Below, piece after piece: positions 35,214-50,062 of a stretch of 64,000 nucleotides of DNA. Source of the stretch: Rubritepida flocculans DSM 14296 (lineage in GTDB: Bacteria > Pseudomonadota > Alphaproteobacteria > Acetobacterales > Acetobacteraceae); contig NZ_AUDH01000007.1 in assembly GCF_000425365.1 (NCBI RefSeq), forward strand, positions 1 to 64,000, written 5' to 3'. The translations under genes and the position numbers were made by a program. Position 1 is the stretch's first letter, and each line of letters begins with the position of its first letter. Under the pieces are notes generated by a model. The model was not told the origin of the DNA, ran no database searches, and saw nothing but the letters and a program-made list of their open reading frames with translations.

Positions 35214-35214
<1 letters not shown>
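34810..35214 (-). CDS. rutC: RutC, RidA-superfamily aminoacrylate deaminase
   Basis: 134 residues. Near-identical blocks to E. coli Rut[51 protein letters not shown] and [19 protein letters not shown]. RidA-type trimers deaminate 3-aminoacrylate in the uracil-degrading pathway. It sits between rutB (TGATG overlap) and rutD (GTGA overlap), so the operon is translationally coupled. Confidence 0.94.
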
Positions 35215-35947
<733 letters not shown>

Positions 35948-35948
<1 letters not shown>

Positions 35949-37030
35949 CAGGCGGCTTCCTTCGTCACACGCTGGCGGCAGCGCATCAGCGGCTGGATGC
36001 GCGTGCCGAAATCCTCCACGCCCTTCAGGAAATCGTCGAAGGTGAGCAGCACGCCGCCCGTGCCGGGCACGGAGGCCACCTCGTCGAGCATCCGCGCCAC
36101 GGTCGCGTAGCTGCCGATGAAGGTGCTCATGTTGATGTTCACCGCACTCGCCGCGTCGGCGAGCTGGCGCACATTGGTGTCCGCGCCCGGGCGCTTGTCC
36201 GCCCCGGCCTGGGCCTGCATCCAGGCGATGGCCTCCTGATCCGCGCCGGACTTGATGTGCTCCCAGCGCGCCCAGGCCGCCTCGTCCGTCTCGGCGGCGA
36301 TGACCATGCAGAGCACGAAGGTCTGCACCTCGCGCCCCGCCTCGCGCGCGAACTCCTGCATGCGCTGGGCGAGGGGCGCGAAGGCCTGGGGCTGGTTGAT
36401 CCCCTTGCCCAGGGTGAAGCTGTAGTCGGCGTGGCGTGCGGTGAAGCGCAGCCCCTCGGTGGAGGAGCCGGCGCAGATCAGCTTCATCGGCACGGAGGGC
36501 CGGGGCGAGAGCTGGCAGCGGTTCATCGTGAAGAACTCGCCCTTGAAGTCGCTCTCGCCCCTCTCCCACAGCTCGCGCAGGATGGTGGCGTATTCGGCGA
36601 GCATGTCGTAGCGCCGGTGGAAATGGCTCTCGCCGGGCCAGAGCCCCATCTGGTCGTACTCGGCCTTCTGCCAGCCGGTGACGAGGTTCAGCCCGAAGCG
36701 CCCGTTGGAGATGGAATCGATCGTCACCGCCATGCGCGCGGCGATGGCGGGCGGGATGGTCAGCGTCGCGACACTCGCGAAGAGCTTGATCCGCGTGGTG
36801 ACGGCGGCGAGCCCGGCCATGAGCGTGAAGCTCTCGAGGCCATGGTCCCAGAACCGCGTCTTCCCGCCGAAGCCGTGCAGCTTGATCATCGAGAGCACGA
36901 AGTCGAGCCCGTGCCTTTCGGCCGCCAGCGTGATGTCGCGGTTCAGCGCGAAGGAGGGCATGTACTGCGGCGCCGTCTCGCTGATCAGCCAGCCGTTGTT
37001 GTTGATCGGGATGAAGACGCCGATCTGCAT
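35948..37030 (-). CDS. rutA: RutA, pyrimidine oxygenase
   Basis: 360 residues. [60 protein letters not shown] and [11 protein letters not shown] define the FMN-dependent RutA, which needs an external flavin reductase (RutF). No rutF, rutE or rutG is next to it, so flavin supply and uptake come from elsewhere. GAGGAAAACG precedes ATG 37030. First gene of rutABCD and divergent from a binding-protein gene. Confidence 0.94.
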
Positions 37031-37294
37031 CGTTTTCCTCTCCATGCGACGCGGCGTTATCTCGGGCCAGCGCGGGCGGCGCGCCATGGGGGGATCGGCC
37101 CGCGCCAGTCCGGCCATGCCTCGGATTTGCCTTACAATCCAGCAATCTTCGCACCGATTGCCCGCGGCTTGGGCGCTGATCGCGCCACCCCCCGCCCGCC
37201 ATGCGCTTCGGCCCTTGCCGCCAAGGGGGGCGCGCCGCCAGTTTCGCTCGCAGCCGCGCCGGGCCTCGCCCCCGCCGCGCCCGAGGAGCACGTC

Positions 37295-38338
37295 ATGGAC
37301 CTTCGCCTTTCCCGCCGCGCCGCGCTCGGCGCCGTTCTCGCCGCCCCGCTCGCCGCGCCGCATGTCGCCAACGCCCAGGCGCGCCCCACGGTGCGCTTCG
37401 CCTTCGACTGGATCCTGAACGGGCCCTACGCCTTCGGCATCGCCGGCGAGCGCAACGGCTTCTTCCGCGAGGCGGGGGTGGACATTACCATCCAGCGCGG
37501 CTTCGGCTCGGCGCGCGTGCCGCTCGACATGTCGGCCGGCACCTTCGACATCGCCATGGCCGACCCCACGCCGGTGCTGCGCTTCATGTCGCAGAACCCG
37601 AACAACGACCTGATCGCGGTGGCGCTGCTGTGGGACCAGGCGCCGACGGCGGTGACGGTGCGCGCCGATGGCCCCATCCGCACCGTGGCCGACCTCGCGG
37701 GCAAGACGCTGGCCGCCCCCGAGTTCGACGGCGCCCGGCAGGTCTTCCCCGCCTTCGCGGCGGTGAACAACATCCCGCTGAACTCCATCACCTGGATGAG
37801 CGTGGCGCCCGAGCTGCGCGAGACCATGCTGGTGCAGCGCCGCGCCGACGGCATCACGGGCTTCGTCACCTCCACCGCGCTCAGCCTGCGCGCGCTGGGG
37901 ATGGACCTGCCCGCGCAGCGCATCTTCCGCTACCGCGAGCACGGGCTCGACTTCTTCTACGGCTCGGTGCTGCTGACCACGCGCAGCTACATGAACGCGA
38001 ACCCCGAAGCGGTGCGCGCGGTCACGCACGGCATGATCCGCTCGCTGCGCTGGGCCTTCGCCAACCGCGCGGCCGCGATCGAGGCCCTGCGCGCGCGCGA
38101 GCCGCTGACGGACGTGGCCATCGAGACCTTCCGCCAGGACATGGCGATGCGCGAGCTGGTGGACAGCCCGAACGTGCGCCGCCTGGGCCTCGGCGTCATC
38201 GAGGCGCCGCGCTTCGCCCGCCAGATCGAGGCGGTGAAGGCCGCCTTCAACCTGGGCGAGATGCCCACGCCCGACCGCTTCTACACCGACCGCTTCCTGC
38301 CGCCCGCGGCGGAGCGGCAGCTTCCCCCGGTGAGCTGA
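37295..38338 (+). CDS. ABC transporter substrate-binding protein (NMT1/ThiY-like)
   Basis: 347 residues. A twin-Arg-like signal ([19 protein letters not shown], cleavage near NAQA) precedes the NMT1/ThiY fold: [52 protein letters not shown]. This family binds pyrimidine-like or sulfonate ligands; beside and divergent from rutABCD, uptake of uracil, thymine or a nucleobase analogue is plausible. Permease and ATPase genes are not adjacent. GAGGAGCACGTC precedes ATG 37295. Confidence 0.88.
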   Translation: MDLRLSRRAALGAVLAAPLAAPHVANAQARPTVRFAFDWILNGPYAFGIAGERNGFFREAGVDITIQRGFGSARVPLDMSAGTFDIAMADPTPVLRFMSQNPNNDLIAVALLWDQAPTAVTVRADGPIRTVADLAGKTLAAPEFDGARQVFPAFAAVNNIPLNSITWMSVAPELRETMLVQRRADGITGFVTSTALSLRALGMDLPAQRIFRYREHGLDFFYGSVLLTTRSYMNANPEAVRAVTHGMIRSLRWAFANRAAAIEALRAREPLTDVAIETFRQDMAMRELVDSPNVRRLGLGVIEAPRFARQIEAVKAAFNLGEMPTPDRFYTDRFLPPAAERQLPPVS

Positions 38339-38362
38339 CGCAGCCGCGCGATGCGGGCGGGG

Positions 38363-39553
38363 TTACAGCCCCGCCCGATCGAGCCGCAGGATCGCGCGCG
38401 CCAGGGTCTGCGCGCGCGGCACCAGGCTCGCCACCTCCAGATATTCCTCGGGGCTGTGCGCGAGCCCGCCCACCGGCCCCACGGCGCAGAGGGTGGGCGC
38501 CCCCTGCTGGGCGGTGAAGCCCGAATCCGCGCAGCCGCCGCTGAACTCGCCCTCCACCGCAAGCCCCGCATCGGCCGCCGCCGCCTGGTAGAGGCCGAAC
38601 AGCCGCCTGGCCGCAGCATCCTGCGTCAGCGGGTTGAACTCGCCCTTGATGGTCAGCCGCGCGCGGGTGCCGGGAATGGCGCTGCGCGCCACGATCTCCT
38701 GGATCTTCGCCATCACCTCCTCGCGGTCGGCGGGGTTCACGTAGCGCAGGTCGATCTGCCCCTGGGCGTGCGGGGCCACCGTGTTCACGCTCTGCCCGCC
38801 GGAGACGAGGCCGACGTTGAGCGTGATCCCGCGCTCGAGATCGGTCAGCGCGTGGATGGCGATGATCTTGTGCGCGAGCTCGCCGATCGCGGAGATGCCG
38901 GCCTGGAAATTGCCGCCCGAGTGGCTCGCCTTGCCCTCGATGTCCATCACCATGAACACGCCGCCCTTGCGGCCGGTGACGACATTGCCCTTGGGCCGCC
39001 CGGGCTCGGAGTTGAACACCACCCGCGCGCCGCGCGCCTCCTCCTCGATCACGGCGCGGCCCTCGGGGCTGCCGATCTCCTCGTCGCCGGTGAAGAGGCC
39101 GACCAGCGGGCCCGGCGCGCCGCCGAACTTCGCGAAGGCGGCGAGGACGAACATGTTCATCACGAGCCCGGCCTTCATGTCGGCCACCCCCGGGCCATAG
39201 GCGCGCCCGCCCTCGATGCGGAAGGGCCGGCGCTCGGGCTCGCCCTTGGGAAAGACCGTGTCGCGGTGGCCCATCAGCACGATGTTGGCGGCCCGGTTGC
39301 CGCGCGCGGGCGCAGTGCCTTCATGCGGCAGGATGGCGCGCAGACAGTCGCCGAAGCGCTCGCCCTTCACCGTCTCGACGCGGAGGCCGTGGCTCTCGCA
39401 GAACTCCCTGATCTGCGCGCCCACCGCGTCCACGCCCGCCTTGTCGTAGCTGCCGCCATCGGTGTTCACCATGCGCTCCAGCGCGGCGAGCATCGCGCCC
39501 TCCTGCGTGGCGAGCCAGGCGGTGATCTTCGCTTCGACGCTCTCGGTGTTCAT
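38363..39553 (-). CDS. M20-family metallopeptidase (carboxypeptidase G2-like)
   Basis: 396 residues. Metal-binding motifs of the family: VLMGHRDTVFP (His and Asp), YGPGVADMKAG (bridging Asp), FTGDEEIGSPEG (Glu-Glu) and a late His in GGLAHSPEEY. The dimerisation domain lies at about 185-300. Carboxypeptidase G2/ArgE relatives remove a C-terminal glutamate or an N-acyl group. No secretion signal, so it is probably cytoplasmic. Convergent with the binding-protein gene. Confidence 0.9.
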   Translation of the reverse strand: MNTESVEAKITAWLATQEGAMLAALERMVNTDGGSYDKAGVDAVGAQIREFCESHGLRVETVKGERFGDCLRAILPHEGTAPARGNRAANIVLMGHRDTVFPKGEPERRPFRIEGGRAYGPGVADMKAGLVMNMFVLAAFAKFGGAPGPLVGLFTGDEEIGSPEGRAVIEEEARGARVVFNSEPGRPKGNVVTGRKGGVFMVMDIEGKASHSGGNFQAGISAIGELAHKIIAIHALTDLERGITLNVGLVSGGQSVNTVAPHAQGQIDLRYVNPADREEVMAKIQEIVARSAIPGTRARLTIKGEFNPLTQDAAARRLFGLYQAAAADAGLAVEGEFSGGCADSGFTAQQGAPTLCAVGPVGGLAHSPEEYLEVASLVPRAQTLARAILRLDRAGL

Positions 39554-39623
39554 GCGGCTGCCCCTTCCTCGGAATGGGCGCGCAGGCCAGCACGCGCGCG
39601 GGCGCGCCGCAACCGGGGGAGGC

Positions 39624-42303
<2,680 letters not shown>

Positions 42304-42413
42304 GGCGCGGGGCCGGTAGCGCGCCCCCGGGGCGGGCGCAACCTCGGCCGGGGCGGCGGTTGCGGCCGCGCCCGCCAGCGTGGATGCTGCAGGGCGCGCC
42401 AGAGGAGCCCGCC

Positions 42414-43631
42414 ATGACCGCCTCCGCCCGCTCCGCGGGCCTGCTGATCGCCTGCGCCGTGCTGGCCGCCGCCCTCGCCATGGGGCTGCGGCAGAGCTTC
42501 GGGCTGTTCCTCGCGCCGATGACGGGGGATCTCGGCTGGTCCGCCTCGGGCTTCGCGCTCGCCATCGCGCTGCAGGTGCTGGTCAATGGCGTCGCGCAGC
42601 CCCTCTGCGGCCAGGTGGCGGACCGGATCGGCGGGCGGCGGGTGATCGTCGCGGGCGCGCTGCTCTACGCGCTCGGCATTCTCGGCATGGGGCTGAGCGC
42701 GAGCCTGTTCTGGTTCACCTTCTTCGCCGGCCTGGTGATGGGCGTGGCCGTCTCGGCCGCCGGCATGCCGGTCATCATCGCGAGCCTGACGCGGCTGCTG
42801 CCGGAGGAGAAGCGGGGCCGCGCCGTGGGGCTCGGCACGGCGGGCTCGAGCTTCGGGCAGTTCATGGTGGTGCCGCTCGCGCAGGCGGGCATCTCGCTCG
42901 CGGGCTGGCAGGGGGCGCTGTTCCTCATGGCCGGGGCGGCGCTGCTGATGGCCCCCCTCGCCCTGCCGCTGAACGACAGGCCGGCGCCCCCCGCCGCCGG
43001 CGCCGCGGAGGAGACGGCGCGCGCCGCGCTGGCCCGCGCCTTCCGCAGCCCCTCCTTCTGGTGCCTGTTCTTCGGCTTCTTCGTCTGCGGCCTGCATGTG
43101 AGCTTCCTCTCCGTGCATCTGCCGGGCTTCGTGGCCACCTGCCACCTGCCCGCGAGCGTGGGGGCGGCGGCCATCGCGCTGATCGGGCTGTTCAACATCC
43201 TGGGCTCGCTCGCCTCGGGCGAGCTCGCGCAGCGCTGGCGGCGGCGGGAGCTGCTGGTCGCGATCTACGCGCTGCGCGGGGTGCTGATGGCGGGCTTCCT
43301 GATGGCGGAGAAGAGCGCGGCGAATGTGCTGATCTTCTCCGCGCTCATGGGCGTGCTCTGGCTCTCCACCGTGCCGCCGACCGTGGCCCTGGTGGCGCGC
43401 AATTTCGGCACGCGCTGGCTCGCCACCATCTTCGGGCTGGTCTTCCTGGGGCACCAGGTGGGCGGCTTCGCGGGCGCCTTCCTGGGCGGCGTGATCTTCG
43501 ACGCCACCGGCAGCTATGACCTGATGTGGAGCCTCTCCATCGCCGCCGCCGCCTTCGCCGCGCTGGTGCATCTGCCGGTGCGCGACCCCGCGCCCCTGGC
43601 GGCGCCCGCCGCAGCCGCTACAAGGGGCTGA
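42414..43631 (+). CDS. Major facilitator superfamily transporter (OFA/MCT-like)
   Basis: 405 residues and 12 helices. [32 protein letters not shown] and [19 protein letters not shown] (helix 2-3 MFS loop) point to the oxalate/formate-monocarboxylate branch. [29 protein letters not shown] marks the C-terminal half. Substrate is unknown. AGAGGAGCC before ATG 42414 favours this start over an upstream one at 42360. Confidence 0.9.
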   Translation: MTASARSAGLLIACAVLAAALAMGLRQSFGLFLAPMTGDLGWSASGFALAIALQVLVNGVAQPLCGQVADRIGGRRVIVAGALLYALGILGMGLSASLFWFTFFAGLVMGVAVSAAGMPVIIASLTRLLPEEKRGRAVGLGTAGSSFGQFMVVPLAQAGISLAGWQGALFLMAGAALLMAPLALPLNDRPAPPAAGAAEETARAALARAFRSPSFWCLFFGFFVCGLHVSFLSVHLPGFVATCHLPASVGAAAIALIGLFNILGSLASGELAQRWRRRELLVAIYALRGVLMAGFLMAEKSAANVLIFSALMGVLWLSTVPPTVALVARNFGTRWLATIFGLVFLGHQVGGFAGAFLGGVIFDATGSYDLMWSLSIAAAAFAALVHLPVRDPAPLAAPAAAATRG

Positions 43632-43658
43632 ACCCCAGCAGAGGAGTCGGCCCCCCGG

Positions 43659-44099
43659 ATGCTGCGCCGCCGTTCGCTGATCCCCGCCGCGCTGGCCGCG
43701 CTGGCCGCGCCCGCGCTGGCGCAGACTCGCCAGGCCCCGCCGCATGAGTGGCTCTTCGGCGTCTGGACGGGCGGGCAGTATCCCGCGCTCGACACCGACA
43801 GCCCGCGCTGCTTCGGCACGGGCACGGTCATCTTCACGCTGGACGTGGTCCTGCGCGCCGCCGCCCTGGACGTGGCCTATCGCCAGCGGCTGATCGAGAC
43901 GGTGGCGCTGACGCCGGACGGGGTGGAAATCCGCCTGGTGCCCGTGGGCCCGCAGGGCGGCCGCCTGCCGCCCGAGATCGGCTTCGGCTGCGACGGCAAC
44001 CCCAATCTGCTGCGCGTGAGCCGTCGCGGCCCCGACGAGATCGTCTTCCCCAATTGCGGCGAGTTCCCGCTGCCGCTGCGCCGCTGCCGCACGGGCTGA
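43659..44099 (+). CDS. Secreted hypothetical protein
   Basis: 146 residues with a Sec signal (RRRSLIPAALAALAAPALAQ) and a small body beginning HEWLFGVWTGGQYP, a start seen in short periplasmic lipocalin-like proteins. Four Cys in the mature part (CFGTG, GCDGN, NCGEF, RRC) could form disulfides. No family is recognised with confidence. 27 bp after the MFS gene and 13 bp before the racemase-like gene, same strand. Confidence 0.65.
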   Translation: MLRRRSLIPAALAALAAPALAQTRQAPPHEWLFGVWTGGQYPALDTDSPRCFGTGTVIFTLDVVLRAAALDVAYRQRLIETVALTPDGVEIRLVPVGPQGGRLPPEIGFGCDGNPNLLRVSRRGPDEIVFPNCGEFPLPLRRCRTG

Positions 44100-44112
44100 G
44101 ACGGAGCGCCCC

Positions 44113-44754
44113 GTGCCCGCCCGCATCGCCCTGATCCACGCCCTGCGCCATTCGCCCCCGCCGGTGGAGGCCGCCTTCGCCCGGCTCTGGCCCGGCCAGG
44201 TGCTGATGAACCTGATGGACGACAGCCTCTCGGCCGACCTCGCGCGCGAGGGCCGGCTGTCGCCCGCGATGACGCAGCGCTTCCTCGCGCTCGGGCGCTA
44301 TGCGGCGTCCACGGGGTGCGACGCCATCCTCTTCACCTGCTCCGCCTTCGGCCCCTGCATCGAGGCGGTGGCGCAGGACCTCGCGCCCATGCCGGTGCTG
44401 AAACCCAACGAGGCGATGCTGGCCGAGATCGCGGCCGCGGGTCTGCGGCGCGTGGGGCTGCTCGCCACCTTCCCCGGCACCCTCGCCTCCATGCCGCCCG
44501 AGTTCCCGCCCGGCGTCGAGGTCACGCCCATGCTGGCCGAGGGCGCGCTCGCGGCGCTGGATGCGGGGGATGCGGCCGCGCATGACCGCCTCGCCCTCGA
44601 GGCCGCGCGCCGGCTGCGGGATGTGGAGGCCATCGCGCTCGGCCAGTTCAGCCTGGCGCATGTGGCCCCGGCCGTGGCGGAGGCCACGGGGCTGCCGGTC
44701 TTCTCCACACCCGAGAGCGCGGTGCGGATGCTGCGGGCCCGCCTCGGCGGTTGA
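44113..44754 (+). CDS. Asp/Glu racemase-superfamily protein
   Basis: 213 residues from GTG 44113 (GGAGCG upstream). ARIALIHALRHS and CDAILFTCSAFGPCIEAV carry the first active-site Cys region of the racemase/maleate-isomerase fold; the second Cys region (VEAIALGQFSLAH) has no Cys, so the two-Cys racemase mechanism looks lost. Aspartate racemase, hydantoin racemase or arylmalonate decarboxylase-like chemistry is possible; I cannot choose. Confidence 0.75.
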   Translation: MPARIALIHALRHSPPPVEAAFARLWPGQVLMNLMDDSLSADLAREGRLSPAMTQRFLALGRYAASTGCDAILFTCSAFGPCIEAVAQDLAPMPVLKPNEAMLAEIAAAGLRRVGLLATFPGTLASMPPEFPPGVEVTPMLAEGALAALDAGDAAAHDRLALEAARRLRDVEAIALGQFSLAHVAPAVAEATGLPVFSTPESAVRMLRARLGG

Positions 44755-44810
44755 AAGCCGCGGCCCCGCACGCACATCCCCTGCCATTGCAGCGAGAGGA
44801 GATGGCGGCG

Positions 44811-45278
44811 ATGAGCGAATTGGCGGTGGGCGATGAGGCGCCGGGCTTCACCCTTCCAGCCTCGGGCGGCCGGACGGTGAGCAGCGAGGCGCTGAAGGGC
44901 CAGCCCTATCTGCTCTATTTCTACCCCAAGGCCGACACGCCGGGCTGCACCAAGCAGGCCTGCGGCATCCAGGAGGCGCTGCCGGCGCTGGGCAAGCTCG
45001 GCCTGACGGTGATCGGCGTGAGCCCGGACCCGCTGCCGCCCATCGAGAAGTTCGCGAAGAAATACGGGCTCGCCTTCCCCCTCGCCTCGGACGCCGAGCA
45101 CAAGGCCGCGACGGCCTATGGCACCTGGGTCGAGAAGAGCATGTACGGCAAGAAATACATGGGGATGGAGCGGTCGAGCTTCCTGGTCGGCGCCGATGGC
45201 CGGATCAAGGCGATCTGGCGCAAGGTGAAGCCCGAGGCGCATGCCGCGCAGGTGCTGGAGGCGGCGAAGGCGCTGTAG
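44811..45278 (+). CDS. bcp: Atypical 2-Cys peroxiredoxin (BCP type)
   Basis: 155 residues. FYPKADTPGCTKQACG gives the peroxidatic C46 and resolving C51, spaced as in E. coli BCP. VIGVSPDPLPPIEKFAKKYGLAFPLASD and SFLVGADGRI follow. Reduces hydroperoxides with thioredoxin. Of two ATGs, 44811 is preferred because AGAGGAG lies nine bases upstream; 44802 would be too close to it. Confidence 0.92.
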   Translation: MSELAVGDEAPGFTLPASGGRTVSSEALKGQPYLLYFYPKADTPGCTKQACGIQEALPALGKLGLTVIGVSPDPLPPIEKFAKKYGLAFPLASDAEHKAATAYGTWVEKSMYGKKYMGMERSSFLVGADGRIKAIWRKVKPEAHAAQVLEAAKAL

Positions 45279-45291
45279 CGGCGGGGGAAGG

Positions 45292-45316
45292 CCGGGGCGG
45301 GCGCATCCCGCCCCGG
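45292..45316. terminator. Candidate terminator hairpin between bcp and ilvC
   Basis: Perfect 10-bp stem CCGGGGCGGG / CCCGCCCCGG with a 5-base loop, 14 bp after the bcp stop, in a convergent gap. No T-tract follows. Confidence 0.5.
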
Positions 45317-45327
45317 GCCGGGCTCTC

Positions 45328-45450
45328 ATACCAGCGGCCGCTGATTTCGACTCCTGAGGAGCCGGTGCGGCCGCTGGTATGCCTTTGTTCTGGCGCGCAG
45401 CCGCCCACCAACCCTGCGCGCGATACGGTCGGCATGTGATGCCGACCGAG

Positions 45451-45453
<3 letters not shown>
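45328..45453 (-). repeat. Stop-anchored hairpin repeat, copy 6 (no middle hairpin)
   Basis: Follows ilvC. Stem A 45422-45452 (one mismatch; left arm GATACGGTCGGCAT, loop GTG) contains bases of the ilvC TGA (45451-45453). The core CCAACCCTGCGCGC follows directly on GCGCAGCCGCC, exactly where copy 2 carries its CCCATCG hairpin. Stem C 45328-45380 has perfect 14-base arms ATACCAGCGGCCGC, identical to copies 1 and 2. Confidence 0.85.
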
Positions 45454-47094
<1,641 letters not shown>

Positions 47095-47152
47095 CTACAT
47101 CACCTGCCGCGCAACCGCCGCGGCGCGAAAGCCAAGGCGGCGGACCGGGTAT

Positions 47153-47184
47153 CCCATCGGAAATCGCTCCGCGATTTCGATGGG
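47153..47184. repeat. CCCATCG-type hairpin between ilvB and ilvN
   Basis: CCCATCGGAAATCGC pairs with GCGATTTCGATGGG around TCC, with one bulged G. Its outer bases match the middle stem (CCCATCG...CGATGGG) of the stop-anchored repeat copies 1 and 2, but stem A and stem C are missing and it is 33 bp from the ilvB stop. It could modulate ilvN level relative to ilvB. Confidence 0.6.
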
Positions 47185-47216
47185 GCCCGGGAGCCGCCGT
47201 CCGGCGCCTGAGAGCC

Positions 47217-49046
47217 TTAAACCAGCACCTTCCCCTCGTCCGTCACGCGCGCGGCGTTCTTCTCCTGGTCGGGGCCCAGGATCATCTCGTTGTGCGCCGC
47301 GCCCGAGGGGATCATGGGGAAGCAGTTCTCGTCCTTCGCCACGCAGATGTCGGCGATCACGGGGCCCGGGTGGGCGATCATCTCGCGGATCACCGGATCG
47401 AGCTCCTCGATGCTGCGCGCGCGCAGCCCCTTCGCGTGGAAGGCATCGGCCAGCTTCACGAAATCGGGCAGCGCGTCGGAGTAGGATTCGCTGTAGCGCC
47501 CGCCGTGCAGCAGCTCCTGCCACTGGCGCACCATGCCCATGTACTCGTTGTTGAGGATGAACACCTTCACCGGCAGCCGGTACTGCGCCAGCGTGCCCAT
47601 CTCCTGGATGTTCATCAGGATCGAGGCCTCGCCCGCCACGTCGATGCACAGCGCATCGGGGTTGGCGATCTGCGCGCCCATCGCGGCCGGCAGCCCGTAG
47701 CCCATGGTGCCGAGCCCGCCCGAGGTCAGCCACTTGTTTGGCTTCTCGAAGCCGATGTACTGCGCGGCCCACATCTGGTGCTGGCCCACCTCGGTGGAGA
47801 CGATCACGTCGCGCCCCGTCTCGCGCGTGATCTCGAACAGGCGCTTCACCGCGTGCTGCGGCTTGATGATGGCGCCCGGCGTCATGTCCTGGGTGAAGGC
47901 GAGGCAGCGGATGGCGCGCCACTCCTCGATCCGCCGCCACCAGGGCTCGATCTGCGCGCGGGAGAAGGGGGTGGCGTCCTCCTTCCACGCCGCGATCAGC
48001 GCGCGCAGCACGCGCGCGGCGTCGCCCACGATGGGCACCTCCACCTTCACGTTCTTGTTGATGGAGGAGGGGTCGATGTCGGCGTGGATCTTCTTCGAGT
48101 TCGGGCTGAACTTGTCGAGGCGGCCGGTGATGCGGTCGTCGAAGCGCGCGCCGATGTTCAGCATCACGTCGCACTGCCACATGCACATGTTGGCCTCGTA
48201 GGTGCCATGCATGCCGAGCATCCCCACGAATTGCGGGTCGCTCGCGGGGAAGGCGCCGAGCCCCATCAGCGTATTGGTGCAGGGCATGCCGGTGAGGCGC
48301 ACGAACTCCGTCAGCAGCGCCGAGGCCTCGGGCCCCGCGTTGATCACGCCGCCGCCGGTGTAGATGATCGGCTGGCGCGCGCCCTTGAGCAGCCGCACCG
48401 CCTCGCGGATCGCCGCCGGGTCGGGGTCGAGCACGGGGCGGTAGGAGCGATGCGGCGCGCCGGGCTTGGGCGGCGGCGCATAGGGCGCGGGCTTGATCAG
48501 GATGTCCTTGGGCAGGTCGATCACCACCGGCCCCGGCCGGCCGGAGCGCGCGATGTGGAAGGCGTCGTGCAGCACCGCCGCCAGATCCTCGCTGCGCTTC
48601 ACCAGGTAGTTGTGCTTGGTCGCGGGGCGCGTGATGCCGGTGGTGTCCGCCTCCTGGAAGGCGTCGTTGCCGATGAGGTGCGTGGGCACCTGCCCGGTGA
48701 GGCAGACGATGGGGATGCTGTCCATCAGCGCATCCACCAGCCCCGTCACGGCGTTGGTGGCGCCGGGGCCGGAGGTGACCAGCACCACCCCCACCTTGCC
48801 CGTGCTGCGCGCATAGCCCTCGGCCGCATGCACCGCCGCCTGCTCGTGCCGCACCAGGATGTGGCGGATGTGGTTCTGCTGGAACAGCGCGTCGTAGATC
48901 GGCAGCACGGCGCCGCCCGGATAGCCGAAGATGACCTCTACGCCCTGATCCTTCAGCGCCTGGAGGACGACCTCGGCGCCGGGCTTCATCGCGGCGTCGC
49001 CCTGATCGGTGCCGGAAGGCGTGGCGGAGAGGGAGGGGGCGGACAT
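47217..49046 (-). CDS. ilvB: Acetolactate synthase large subunit
   Basis: 609 residues. ThDP-enzyme motifs: the catalytic Glu is E68 (LVRHEQAAVHAAEGYAR), GPGATNAVTGLVDALMDSIP, and the ThDP-Mg site near ASILMNIQEMGTLAQ and NNEYMGMVRQWQ. FAD-binding middle domain at about 210-370. ATG 49046 has AGGAG six bases upstream; a start at 49070 lacks one. The name ilvI is equally used. Upstream is miaA on the same strand, 51 bp away. Confidence 0.96.
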   Translation of the reverse strand: MSAPSLSATPSGTDQGDAAMKPGAEVVLQALKDQGVEVIFGYPGGAVLPIYDALFQQNHIRHILVRHEQAAVHAAEGYARSTGKVGVVLVTSGPGATNAVTGLVDALMDSIPIVCLTGQVPTHLIGNDAFQEADTTGITRPATKHNYLVKRSEDLAAVLHDAFHIARSGRPGPVVIDLPKDILIKPAPYAPPPKPGAPHRSYRPVLDPDPAAIREAVRLLKGARQPIIYTGGGVINAGPEASALLTEFVRLTGMPCTNTLMGLGAFPASDPQFVGMLGMHGTYEANMCMWQCDVMLNIGARFDDRITGRLDKFSPNSKKIHADIDPSSINKNVKVEVPIVGDAARVLRALIAAWKEDATPFSRAQIEPWWRRIEEWRAIRCLAFTQDMTPGAIIKPQHAVKRLFEITRETGRDVIVSTEVGQHQMWAAQYIGFEKPNKWLTSGGLGTMGYGLPAAMGAQIANPDALCIDVAGEASILMNIQEMGTLAQYRLPVKVFILNNEYMGMVRQWQELLHGGRYSESYSDALPDFVKLADAFHAKGLRARSIEELDPVIREMIAHPGPVIADICVAKDENCFPMIPSGAAHNEMILGPDQEKNAARVTDEGKVLV

Positions 49047-49097
49047 GGTGGCTCCTGTGCGTGACGCCACCGCGCTTACGGGCCGCAGCGCCCCCCG

Positions 49098-50033
49098 TCA
49101 ACCCGTCCGATCAACAAACGCGAAGATTTCTGCCCGCCCGCTTTCTGAAAGTTGCGCAACAGATGCGATTCGCGTATTGATCCTATGCGTCGCGCTCGGG
49201 TCCACCAGGGGCTGGTGGCGGAACCAGGTGGCCTGGCGCCGGGTGTAGGCGATGGTGTGCGCGATGGCGCGCCGGCTCGCCTCCGCCTCGTCGATCTCGC
49301 CGCGCAGGAGCGCCGCAAGCTCGGGCACGCCATGGGCGCGCATGGCCGGCAGGGCGGGATCGAGCCCCTGGGCGAGCAGCGCCGCCACCTCCTCCTTCGC
49401 CCCGCCCGCCAGCATGGCCGCCCAGCGCGCCGCGATGGCCTCGCGCAGCGCCGCGCGCGGCGGGTCGAGCAGCAGGGCGCGGAAGGCGTAGGGCGCGGGC
49501 GGCAGCAGGGGCGCTGCGCGCTGCCAGGCCGCGAGGCTGCGGCCCGTGCTCAGCCACACCTCATGGGCGCGGGCGATGCGCTGGCTGTCGCTCGGGCGGA
49601 TCTGCGCCGCATCCTCCGGATCGAGCCGCGCGTGCAGCCCCGGCGCGCCGAGGGCGGCCAGCAGCGCCCGGGCCTCGGCGCGCGCCTGCGCCGTCACGGG
49701 CGGCAGGGCGGAGAGGCCCTGGGTCAGCGCGCGCAGATACATGCCCGTCCCGCCGCAGAGGATGGGCAGCGCCGCCCCCTCCATGGCCGCGAGCGCCCGT
49801 TCGCGCCACCAGGCCACGCTGCCCGCCTCGGCCGCCGGCAGCACGCCATAGAGCGCGTGCGGGGCGCGCGCCTCCTCCTCGGGGGTGGGGCGGGCGGTGA
49901 GCACGCGCAGCTCGCGGTAGCATTGCATCGCGTCGGCGTTGATCACCGTCCCGCCCAGCCGCTCGGCGAGCGCGAGCGCGAGCGCGGATTTCCCGCTGCA
50001 GGTGGGCCCGGCGACGATCAGGGCTTGGCGCAT
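49098..50033 (-). CDS. miaA: tRNA dimethylallyltransferase
   Basis: 311 residues. P-loop GPTCSGKS at 9-16, then NADAMQCYRELRVLTARPT, CGGTGMYLRALTQGL and the insertion domain RRQATWFRHQ. Adds dimethylallyl to A37 of UNN-decoding tRNAs. Divergent from serB, with only 29 bp between the two start codons. Same strand as ilvB, which may read through from it. Confidence 0.96.
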   Translation of the reverse strand: MRQALIVAGPTCSGKSALALALAERLGGTVINADAMQCYRELRVLTARPTPEEEARAPHALYGVLPAAEAGSVAWWRERALAAMEGAALPILCGGTGMYLRALTQGLSALPPVTAQARAEARALLAALGAPGLHARLDPEDAAQIRPSDSQRIARAHEVWLSTGRSLAAWQRAAPLLPPAPYAFRALLLDPPRAALREAIAARWAAMLAGGAKEEVAALLAQGLDPALPAMRAHGVPELAALLRGEIDEAEASRRAIAHTIAYTRRQATWFRHQPLVDPSATHRINTRIASVAQLSESGRAEIFAFVDRTG

Positions 50034-50062
50034 GCCCCGCGCCCCGGCATGGTCCGCCCGCC

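Noticed and set aside
37125-37142. GGATTTGCCTTACAATCC as promoter or operator between rutA and the binding-protein gene
   Set aside because: It contains a TACAAT -10-like element and an imperfect inverted repeat, but no -35 at the right distance and no match to the RutR site; too weak to annotate.
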